Part shown: in pieces, positions 11,853-17,749 of the stretch
Layout of the letters: each line of letters starts with the position of its first letter
How positions within the stretch are numbered: position 1 is the first letter of the stretch
DNA from: Brucellaceae bacterium
GTDB lineage: Bacteria; Pseudomonadota; Alphaproteobacteria; Rhizobiales; Rhizobiaceae
Reading direction: 5' to 3'
Assembly (NCBI GenBank): GCA_031253705.1
Contig: JAIRVW010000159.1
Coordinates: 1 to 17,749, forward strand
DNA: 17,749 nucleotides
Position numbers and translations under genes: made by a program
Notes under the pieces: generated by a model
What the model was told of the DNA's origin: nothing
The model's input: the letters and a program-made list of their open reading frames with translations, nothing else
Databases searched by the model: none

Positions 11853-13889
11853 TCAGAGATCTTTGACCAGACGCAGCGCATCATAAATCGCTGCATGGGT
11901 ATTGCGGGCGGCAACAGCATCACCGATACGGAAAAGCTGATACTTCCCCTCCCCGTTTGTATTGATATTCTGTGCCTGCCCCGCGATCAGATCATCATAA
12001 TTGACCGCGCCGAGATTCTTGGACTGTGGTTTCAGGTCAAAATACAAATCATCCAGCGGCCGTGTGCCGTGATTAATCACAATCTGATCGTGATCCTGCT
12101 GCTTATCCACGCCGCCATAATCACTGCCGATATGTGCAGTAAGGCCATTGCCGTTACGCGTTACCCGGTCAAGCCGGTAAGTCACGGTGAAGGTGACACC
12201 GTCTTTCTGCAATGACCGCATATAAGGCACGAGATTCATTGCCATAATTTCAGGCGCGAAACTGCGGTCCGGTGTCATAACTTCCACTTTGGCACCGGCT
12301 TTGACCAGCACTTCTGCCGCCTGCAAGGCCGCGTGATCACCCGCATCGTCGAAAATCAGCACATTGCTGCCCGCTTTGACATCTCCGGAGAGAATATCCC
12401 ACGCGGAAACGACGAAATCATTGCCTTCCGGCAGCATTTCCGTATGTGGCAGACCGCCCGTGGCAATAATCACCACATCCGGATTTTCCGCATCAATTTC
12501 CGCCTGCTCCGCCCATGTATTGAAACGGAACTGCACGCCAAGGCGCTCGCATTGCGCCATGCGCCAGTCAATAATGCTGATCATTTCGCGGCGACGTGCG
12601 GATTGTGCCGTCAGCCGGATTTGTCCGCCAGCCCTGTCCGCAGCTTCAAACACCACGACATCATGGCCACGCTCACCAGCTACACGGGCAGCTTCCATTC
12701 CCGCAGGCCCTGCACCGACAATCACGATTTTCTTTTTCACCGGCGCTTTGCTGATACTGTGCGGCATGGTCAGTTCACGTCCCGTTGCCGGATTGTGAAT
12801 ACAATAAGCCGCGCCGCCCTGATAAATCCGGTCGAGACAATAATTCGCGCCGACACAAGGGCGGATATCATCTTCGCGCCCTTCAATAATTTTGCGCACA
12901 ATATGCGGATCGGTCATATGGGCGCGGGTCATACCCACCATATCCAGCTTACCGGAAGCAATCGCATGACGGGCGGTCGCCACATCAGGAATTTTGGCCG
13001 CATGGAAAGTCGGAAAATTAGTGGCCGCGCGGATCTCTCCGGCAAAGTCCAGATGCGGAGAACCGGCCATACCCTGAATCGGAATGAGATCGGTCATTGC
13101 AGGATCGGTATCAATATGGCCGCGCACAACATTCAGAAAATCAATCATGCCGCTGTCTTTAAGACGGCGGGAAATCTCGATCCCCTCCTCGACCCCGTGT
13201 CCGCCTTCCATCATTTCATCACCGGTATAACGTATGCCGACAATAAATTCTGATCCCACTCGCTTGCGAATTTCTGACAGCACATCAAAAGTAAAACGCA
13301 GACGATTATCCAGTGAACCGCCATAGGCATTATCAAGATCATTGGTCACCGGTGACCAGAACTGCTGAATCAGATGGCCATAGGCCTGCAGCTCAATGCC
13401 GTCGAGACCGGCTGCCTGCATACGTTCTGCCGCATCACCGAAATCCTTGATAATCCGCTCAATATCCCAATCTTCCAAACGCTTCGGGAAAGCGCGATGC
13501 GCTGCCTCTCTCTCATGAGACGAGGTGACAGCTGGCAACCAGTCCCCTTTATCCCATCTTGTACGGCGTCCGAGATGAGTGAGCTGGATCATCACCGCCG
13601 CACCATGCTCATGACATTCATCCGCCAGTGCTTTCATCCACGGCACAACTTCATCTTTATAAGCCAGCACATTATTGAAAACCGGCGGGCTGTCGCGTGA
13701 AACCGTGGCTGAACCCGCTGTCATTGTCAGCGCCACACCCGCCTTTGCCCGCTCCACATGATAGGCGCGATAAGCATCTTTCGGCATGCCATCCTCAGGA
13801 TAAGCAGGCTCATGGGATGTGGTGATAATACGATTACGTAATGTGAGATGTTTCAACTGATATGGCTGCAAAAGCGGATCATTATGCAT
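11853..13889 (-). CDS. NADH:flavin oxidoreductase of the dienoyl-CoA reductase/trimethylamine dehydrogenase type
   Basis: The 678-residue protein has an N-terminal old-yellow-enzyme FMN barrel (about 1-375). It shows LKHLTLRNRIITTSH, GAAVMIQLTHLGRR (96-109) and the signature QFWSPVTNDLDNAYGG plus SLDNRLRF. A dinucleotide-binding half follows, with IVIVGAGPAGMEAA (388-401) and the FAD-end VVFEAADRAGGQI. Relatives include 2,4-dienoyl-CoA reductase, trimethylamine dehydrogenase and the N-demethylases of dimethylglycine (DgcA) or stachydrine catabolism. The usual [4Fe-4S] pattern is C-x2-C-x3-C-x11/12-C; here C345, C351 and C363 are present but position 348 is Ala (CVGANYC). The TMADH-type cysteinyl-FMN residue is not apparent. 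AAGGGGAAAG precedes the ATG. It is divergent from a TetR regulator and probably controlled by it. An N-methylated amino-acid substrate is a guess. Confidence 0.85.
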   Translation of the reverse strand: MHNDPLLQPYQLKHLTLRNRIITTSHEPAYPEDGMPKDAYRAYHVERAKAGVALTMTAGSATVSRDSPPVFNNVLAYKDEVVPWMKALADECHEHGAAVMIQLTHLGRRTRWDKGDWLPAVTSSHEREAAHRAFPKRLEDWDIERIIKDFGDAAERMQAAGLDGIELQAYGHLIQQFWSPVTNDLDNAYGGSLDNRLRFTFDVLSEIRKRVGSEFIVGIRYTGDEMMEGGHGVEEGIEISRRLKDSGMIDFLNVVRGHIDTDPAMTDLIPIQGMAGSPHLDFAGEIRAATNFPTFHAAKIPDVATARHAIASGKLDMVGMTRAHMTDPHIVRKIIEGREDDIRPCVGANYCLDRIYQGGAAYCIHNPATGRELTMPHSISKAPVKKKIVIVGAGPAGMEAARVAGERGHDVVVFEAADRAGGQIRLTAQSARRREMISIIDWRMAQCERLGVQFRFNTWAEQAEIDAENPDVVIIATGGLPHTEMLPEGNDFVVSAWDILSGDVKAGSNVLIFDDAGDHAALQAAEVLVKAGAKVEVMTPDRSFAPEIMAMNLVPYMRSLQKDGVTFTVTYRLDRVTRNGNGLTAHIGSDYGGVDKQQDHDQIVINHGTRPLDDLYFDLKPQSKNLGAVNYDDLIAGQAQNINTNGEGKYQLFRIGDAVAARNTHAAIYDALRLVKDL

Positions 13890-13922
13890 TGTCTTTCCCC
13901 TTATTTTTGAGAAAGCCTATTT

Positions 13923-13967
13923 AAAATGTACACTACTGTCAATTTTATATACAGCAGTGTACATTTT
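13923..13967. promoter_or_regulatory. 45-bp inverted repeat, probable TetR operator
   Basis: The arms AAAATGTACACTACTGT (13923-13939) and ACAGCAGTGTACATTTT (13951-13967) match at 16 of 17 positions around an 11-base AT-rich spacer. The dyad lies in the 159-bp region between the divergent flavoprotein and TetR genes, starting 33 bp from the flavoprotein ATG. Each arm contains TGTACA, itself a small palindrome, so one arm may bind one dimer. Such a site is expected for a TetR-family repressor that controls its neighbour and itself. Confidence 0.65.
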
Positions 13968-14048
13968 ATCGCAGGTACAGTAATCTTACGACACATGCAG
14001 ATGATAAATACCTGATTAGTCTGGATATTATTCTGTGACGGAGGGCAG

Positions 14049-14687
14049 ATGACAACAATTGCTACGGACACAGACAGCGGCTGGCGTGGTTCGAAAGAAG
14101 TCTGGCTGGAGGCTGCCTATCAGTTGCTGATTGAAGGCGGCATCGACAATGTGCGGATTCTGACGCTGGCTAAAATGCTGAAACTGTCCCGTACCAGCTT
14201 CTACTGGTTCTTTAAAGACCGTGATGCTTTGCTTGATGCTCTGCTGATCCTCTGGCAGGAAAAGAACACCACAGCGCTCATTGGCCAGACACATGCGCAG
14301 GCCGCGAGCCTTGCCGAAGCAACACTCAATCTCTTTGACTGCTGGCTTGATAACAGGCTCTTCGACAGCGTGTTTGAACATGCTGTGCGCAGCTGGGGTG
14401 TTCAGTCATCTGTTGTTTCGCAGGCTTTGAGTGACGCCGATGCAATCCGACTTGAAAGCATCAAAACAATGTTCATCCGTCACGGCTCGGAGCCGCTGGT
14501 CGCCGATGTTCGTTCCCGTGCACTTTATCTCACCCAGATCGGCTATATCAGCATGAACACGCAGGAGGATGTGGCAACCCGAATGCTGCGCGTTCCGTCC
14601 TATGTTGCGATCTTCTCCGGCACCCTGCCCTCTGCGGACGAGCTCGAGCGTTTTCATCAGCGTCATTCCTACCGGCATCATCACTGA
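14049..14687 (+). CDS. TetR family transcriptional regulator
   Basis: The 212-residue protein has an N-terminal TetR helix-turn-helix at about residues 17-65. WLEAAYQLLIEGGIDNVRILTLAKMLKLSRTSFYWFFKDRDALLDALL shows the usual 'LA..L.vSR.sFY.FF.dr..Ll' recognition pattern. The C-terminal ligand-binding and dimerisation part is all-helical and unrecognised, with a His-rich tail. GGAGGG lies 3-4 bases before the ATG. It is transcribed divergently from the flavoprotein gene across a long inverted repeat that it probably binds. The inducer may be a substrate of the flavoprotein. YigZ follows after 110 bp and may be read from the same transcript; a 10-bp dyad (ACCGGCAATG at 14725-14734, CATTGCCGGT at 14759-14768) lies between them. 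Confidence 0.92.
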   Translation: MTTIATDTDSGWRGSKEVWLEAAYQLLIEGGIDNVRILTLAKMLKLSRTSFYWFFKDRDALLDALLILWQEKNTTALIGQTHAQAASLAEATLNLFDCWLDNRLFDSVFEHAVRSWGVQSSVVSQALSDADAIRLESIKTMFIRHGSEPLVADVRSRALYLTQIGYISMNTQEDVATRMLRVPSYVAIFSGTLPSADELERFHQRHSYRHHH

Positions 14688-14797
14688 CGTATTTGGCGCT
14701 ACAGATATTATCTGCTATCAGGTCACCGGCAATGTCGACCACAATCAAAAGAATGCGCCATTGCCGGTCAGCCTTCATCTGCAGAAATTGAGACGCC

Positions 14798-15400
14798 ATG
14801 TTTACGCTAGCAAAACGAGAAGTTTTTGAGCAGGAAATCAAACGGAGCCGTTTTCTTGCCATCGCCCTTCCCGTCGCGAATGAAGAAGCTGCCAAAGATT
14901 TTATCGCCCGCGAATCCTATAGCGATGCCAATCATAATTGCTGGGCATGGCGTATCGGGCAGAATTACCGTTTCAACGATGACGGCGAACCAAGCGGCAC
15001 CGCAGGCAAACCAATCCTGCAGGCAATTGACGGCCTGGAGCTCGACAATGTCGCGGTGCTCGTTACAAGATGGTTTGGCGGAACTTTGCTCGGCAGCGGC
15101 GGTCTGATCCGTGCCTATGGCGGCAGCGCCGCTTTATGTTTGCGTGCCGCTGAACTGATCGAACTCATTCCGACAGAGACAATCTACATTCGCGCCCATT
15201 TCTCCGAGCTGGCTCTGATCAAAGCTCGTCTCGCCGGTGTTGAACATCTGAGCCTTACTTCGGAAGAGTTTCACAATACCGGTGCGGATTTGCGTCTCGA
15301 AATTCCGGTTGAGCAAAAAGACACAGTGCTGCGGATGCTCACCGATATTACCGCAGGCCGCGTTCAGATTTCCGACAAGGCAGAAAATCTGAGCTTCTGA
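14798..15400 (+). CDS. YigZ/IMPACT family protein
   Basis: The 200-residue protein has two domains. The N-terminal IMPACT (UPF0029) domain covers about residues 1-120. It contains IKRSRFLAIALPV, ANHNCWAWRIG, the family signature DDGEPSGTAGKPIL (61-74) and VTRWFGGTLLGSGGLIRAYGG (89-109). The C-terminal DUF1949 ferredoxin-like domain covers about 135-195. Length and order match Escherichia coli YigZ and yeast/human IMPACT relatives. The biochemical role is not settled; a ribosome- or translation-associated regulator is suggested by the eukaryotic homologue. A weak GAG is 6 bases before the ATG. It is a housekeeping-type gene lying directly upstream of a parS site and repA, which supports the view that this replicon is a chromid or a stable part of the genome. 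Confidence 0.93.
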   Translation: MFTLAKREVFEQEIKRSRFLAIALPVANEEAAKDFIARESYSDANHNCWAWRIGQNYRFNDDGEPSGTAGKPILQAIDGLELDNVAVLVTRWFGGTLLGSGGLIRAYGGSAALCLRAAELIELIPTETIYIRAHFSELALIKARLAGVEHLSLTSEEFHNTGADLRLEIPVEQKDTVLRMLTDITAGRVQISDKAENLSF

Positions 15401-15885
15401 GCTTCTTGCTCTGGTTGACAGCTGTCAACCTCGCAACTTCTCCCCTGTACGATCTTAGCATCACGAGACAGCACTCTGCCATGCCACTCGCGCCATCTAT
15501 GCAAGACTCAACAGGTTCTGCTGCAGGGTAAATATTTGCCTGACCGTTTCGAATCTGAAACAACTGTAAAGCCTGTCAGGCCTCACAAGTAAGCACAGCT
15601 GTTAACCCTAACAATCAGAACACGCGGGTTGCAGAGTGGTTAATTCAAGTTAACTATAAATTATTTGACTTTTTATGCGGGATTTCCCAATCTTGTAACG
15701 AATTAATTCGAATATTCTCAAATTTTCCGTTACTCGTCAAAACTGCTGTTATTCGCGTTTTCCAGTGTTGTTTTAACCACTTGCGTTAACACATTAGTAA
15801 TTTTGTCCGAATCGTAGCATGCTAGGCAGATCATAAGCGGCGGAATGCGGATATTCGTAGCCACTGCGTATAAGGGTTAGATAAA
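15401..15885. other. 485-bp non-coding region upstream of repA
   Basis: It contains the parS palindrome at 15414-15429. It also has a nested dyad (GCCTGAC 15538-15544 with GTCAGGC 15575-15581, enclosing GTTTC/GAAAC at 15546-15561), an AT-rich stretch from about 15630 to 15740 with the palindrome CGAATTAATTCG (15699-15710), and a short dyad TAGCATGCTA (15815-15824) 60 bp before repA. A degenerate parS half-site (ACAGCTGTTAAC) is at 15595-15606. I see no credible gene; the repA promoter and RepA operator should lie here but could not be fixed. Confidence 0.5.
15414..15429. promoter_or_regulatory. parS: parS centromere site upstream of repA
   Basis: GTTGACAGCTGTCAAC is a perfect 16-bp palindrome, extended by one G/C pair on each side, that fits the repABC parS consensus GTTNNCNGCNGNNAAC. 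RepB binds such sites to mark the replicon for segregation by RepA. It starts 14 bp after the yigZ stop codon and 457 bp before repA. An identical copy lies inside repA. Confidence 0.9.
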
Positions 15886-17169
15886 TTGACAACAAATTGG
15901 GCAGATATAGTTGCTGATGCACAGCAGCATATGGCAGTGACAAATACAGTAGCTGCAGCACCGCTCGCCGCTGACCGGGCGATTGCTGCCGATGCGGAAC
16001 TTCTGTCCGCCCAGTTGCAGGCGATGCGCGAACGTTTGTTTGCCCCCGCCTCCAATAAAACCCTCCGTAAATTCAGCAGCAGTGAAGCTGCCAAGCTGAT
16101 CGGCGTTTCCGACAGCTATCTTCGCCAGCTCTCAATTGCCGGTGAAGGCCCGCAGCCTGAAACCAGCAATGGCGGCCGCAGACTCTATACGCTCGAAGAT
16201 ATCAACGCACTGCGCCATTTGCTAACAGAGCAGAACGGCAGCAAAAACCGCAACTATCTGCCATGGCGGGATGCGGAACGTGGCGAGCATTTGCAGATCA
16301 TCGCCGTCACCAATTTCAAAGGCGGCTCCGGCAAGACCACCACCACAACGCATCTCGCACAGCATCTCGCCTTGTCGGGTTTGCGGGTTCTGGCAGTTGA
16401 TCTCGATCCGCAAGCCTCTATGTCTGCGCTGTTCGGCTATCAGCCGGAACTGGACTTAAGCGGCAATGATACGCTTTATGGTGCAATCCGTTATGATGAA
16501 GCACAGCGCCCGCTGCGTGATATTATCCGCAAAACCTATTTTGACGGCCTTGATCTTATTCCGGGCAATCTGGAGCTGCAGGAGTTTGAACATACCACGC
16601 CTCGGGTGTTGGCTGAACGCCGCGGCCCTGCATCAGATATGTTCTTCACCCGCGTACAGGCTGCACTACAGTCGGTTGCCGATGATTATGATGTGGTTGT
16701 CATTGACTGCCCGCCGCAACTTGGCTTCCTCACCCTGTCCGCCCTTTGTGCAGCAACATCGGTGATTGTCACCGTGCATCCGCAGATGCTCGACGTTGCT
16801 TCGATGAGCCAGTTCTTGTTCATGACATCTGATTTGCTCTCCGTTGTTCGTGAAGCTGGCGGCACATTGAATTTCGACTTCCTGCGCTATCTGATTACCC
16901 GTTATGAACCAAATGACGGCCCGCAGGCACAGATCGCAGGCTTCCTGCGTGCACAATTCGGCGACCGCGTTCTGACAGCACCAATGGTCAAATCAACGGC
17001 TGTGTCTGACGCCGGTCTGACCAAACAAACGCTCTATGAAGTCGGTCGTGAAAATTTCAGCCGCGTTACCTATGACCGTGCGATGGAATCGTTGACAGCT
17101 GTCAACGGCGAGATTGAATCGCTGATCTATTCCGCCTGGAACCGTCCGGCGAGGGGAGGTAAGGCATGA
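15886..17169 (+). CDS. repA: Plasmid/chromid partition ATPase RepA (ParA family)
   Basis: The 427-residue protein from a TTG codon has AAGGG 9 bases upstream; the ATG at 15931 would give 412 residues and is the alternative. The N-terminal region has the RepA helix-turn-helix LRKFSSSEAAKLIGVSDSYLRQLS (60-83) and the wing GGRRLYTLEDINALR. The ParA ATPase part has a deviant Walker A KGGSGKTT (145-152), Walker A' AVDLDPQAS (170-178) and Walker B VVVIDCPPQLGFL. RepA works with RepB and parS to move sister replicons apart, and it also represses the repABC operon, with RepB as co-repressor. The gene's last part contains a perfect parS palindrome. Its TGA overlaps the repB ATG by 4 bases (ATGA), so the two are translationally coupled. 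RepC, the initiator, would be beyond the window. Confidence 0.96.
   Translation: MTTNWADIVADAQQHMAVTNTVAAAPLAADRAIAADAELLSAQLQAMRERLFAPASNKTLRKFSSSEAAKLIGVSDSYLRQLSIAGEGPQPETSNGGRRLYTLEDINALRHLLTEQNGSKNRNYLPWRDAERGEHLQIIAVTNFKGGSGKTTTTTHLAQHLALSGLRVLAVDLDPQASMSALFGYQPELDLSGNDTLYGAIRYDEAQRPLRDIIRKTYFDGLDLIPGNLELQEFEHTTPRVLAERRGPASDMFFTRVQAALQSVADDYDVVVIDCPPQLGFLTLSALCAATSVIVTVHPQMLDVASMSQFLFMTSDLLSVVREAGGTLNFDFLRYLITRYEPNDGPQAQIAGFLRAQFGDRVLTAPMVKSTAVSDAGLTKQTLYEVGRENFSRVTYDRAMESLTAVNGEIESLIYSAWNRPARGGKA
17091..17106. promoter_or_regulatory. parS: Second parS site, inside repA
   Basis: GTTGACAGCTGTCAAC occurs again, identical to the copy at 15414-15429, within the repA coding sequence, where it encodes part of Ser-Leu-Thr-Ala-Val-Asn. 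It is 75 bp before the repB start. Some repABC replicons carry parS sites in or between rep genes, so RepB binding here could affect repAB transcription as well as partition. Confidence 0.9.
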
Positions 17170-17749
17170 ATAGCTCAAGCCGTAAAAATCAGCTGAAAGC
17201 TTTATTCGGTGCTCCTTTGTCACCTGCAACGGAACCTGCAGCTCCGGAAGTGGCTGTAACCATTGCACCAGCAGAGGTTCCGGTCTCGGTACCGGAAAAG
17301 GCACCTGAACATCCTACCCGTTCACCGGCCAGCCGCTCCGGTGCCGTTAAAGCCATGGGCTTATCTCTGGCTGATATGTCCCGTGAGCTGGAAACAGCCA
17401 AACAACTTTCTGAAAGCCTTGCCAAAGGCGATCAGGTTGTTGAACTTGATGCTTCTCTCATCGACGGTTCTTTTGTTGAGGATCGCCTGACACGTCAGGA
17501 GACCGATGATCCGGAATTTCTGGCTCTGGTACAAAGCCTGCATCAGCATGGCCAGCAAGTGCCAATTCTGGTACGCCCGCATCCTGATCATGCAGGGCGT
17601 TTTCAGGCAGCCTATGGTCATCGCCGTATGCGTGCTGCAGCGCGTCTCGGATTGCCGGTTAAAGCGCTTATAAAGCCACTGACAGATGCAGAACTTGTTC
17701 TTGCTCAGGGTAAAGAAAACAGTGAGCGCCGTGATCTTTCTTTCATTGA
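17166..17749 (+). CDS. repB: Plasmid/chromid partition protein RepB (ParB family), partial
   Basis: The first 194 codons are in the window; the gene runs off the right edge without a stop. It begins MNSSSRKNQLKALFGAPLSP, the usual RepB start, followed by an Ala/Pro/Val-rich linker and the conserved SGAVKAMGLSLADMSREL segment (58-75). The ParB-like nuclease-fold domain spans about 90-190. It contains VVELDASLIDGSFVEDRL, GQQVPILVRPHPDHAGRFQ, the Arg-rich GHRRMRAA box (151-158) used in CTP binding and clamp formation, and LAQGKENSERRDLSFI. The helix-turn-helix that binds parS lies beyond the edge. GGGAGGT is 6 bases before the ATG, which overlaps the repA stop codon. It is the centromere-binding partner of RepA. 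Confidence 0.96.
   Translation, partial: MNSSSRKNQLKALFGAPLSPATEPAAPEVAVTIAPAEVPVSVPEKAPEHPTRSPASRSGAVKAMGLSLADMSRELETAKQLSESLAKGDQVVELDASLIDGSFVEDRLTRQETDDPEFLALVQSLHQHGQQVPILVRPHPDHAGRFQAAYGHRRMRAAARLGLPVKALIKPLTDAELVLAQGKENSERRDLSFI

Noticed and set aside
12333..13253. 306-codon open frame on the plus strand opposite the flavoprotein
   Set aside because: Its composition (many His, Arg, Thr, Ile) and lack of motifs mark it as a shadow of the well-supported minus-strand flavoprotein gene.
15481..15531. 16-residue open frame in the repA upstream region
   Set aside because: There is no ribosome-binding site and no similarity to any peptide I know; such short frames are expected by chance.
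15401..15885. GANTC methylation sites upstream of repA as an origin-control cluster
   Set aside because: Three GANTC sites occur in 485 bp, close to the number expected by chance (about two), so no enrichment can be claimed.
1..17749. Mobile elements, CRISPR arrays, tRNA/rRNA genes, phage genes
   Set aside because: No transposase or integrase motif, terminal repeats, regularly spaced repeats or tRNA-like folds were found on reading both strands. All long frames fit ordinary cellular or partition genes.

Overview
The window looks like alphaproteobacterial DNA, most likely from the order Hyphomicrobiales and a relative of the Brucellaceae. Three things suggest this. A repA-repB pair of the repABC type with parS sites lies at the right edge, as on rhizobial plasmids and on Brucella-type second chromosomes. 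A DUF1127 micro-protein is followed by hairpins with CCTCC-rich loops, an arrangement known from Alphaproteobacteria. The housekeeping-like genes have rhizobial-type families. By eye GC is near 50%, lower than Brucella or Ochrobactrum, so a Pseudochrobactrum-like genus is only a guess. The dense, intact, non-mobile gene content next to repAB suggests a chromid or large plasmid close to its replication/partition locus. I see no insertion sequence, CRISPR array, tRNA or rRNA.

Layout. (1) 1-2959, amino-acid catabolism: on the minus strand, the start of an FAD-dependent amino-acid oxidase, a basic-amino-acid-type periplasmic binding protein, and a saccharopine/lysine-dehydrogenase-like enzyme. 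An Lrp/AsnC regulator diverges from the last of these. Two strong hairpin terminators separate the three minus-strand genes. (2) 3279-3564: a 48-residue DUF1127 protein and, directly after its stop codon, three consecutive hairpins whose loops all expose TCCTCCCA. This matches the arrangement of the CcsR 'cuckoo' small RNAs; the last hairpin is also the terminator. (3) 3592-7508 minus: a DsrE-family protein, a lipoprotein L,D-transpeptidase, and a periplasmic thiol-redox pair (DsbA/ScsC-like with a Tat-type signal, plus full-length DsbD). (4) 7765-9746 plus: an OmpR-type response regulator and a QseC-like histidine kinase with overlapping stop and start codons, divergent from dsbD across an intergenic region with an 11-bp-phased direct repeat. 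(5) 9747-11850: an acetolactate-synthase-like ThDP enzyme behind a promoter and a structured leader of about 190 nt, ending in a very strong terminator. (6) 11853-14687: an old-yellow-enzyme/dienoyl-CoA-reductase-type flavoprotein with one expected Fe-S ligand cysteine missing, divergent from a TetR regulator across a 45-bp inverted repeat. (7) 14798-17749: a YigZ/IMPACT protein, a parS palindrome, repA (with a second identical parS inside its 3' end) and the start of repB, which runs off the window.

How the parts work together. Region 1 is probably a substrate-inducible uptake and oxidation module for a basic amino acid, perhaps lysine. DsbD would pass cytoplasmic electrons to the periplasmic DsbA-like protein, and the divergent two-component system may sense the same envelope stress. 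repA, repB and parS form the segregation system. The most interesting item is the DUF1127-small-RNA locus. The structured leader before the ThDP enzyme is the best candidate for an undescribed cis-regulatory RNA.
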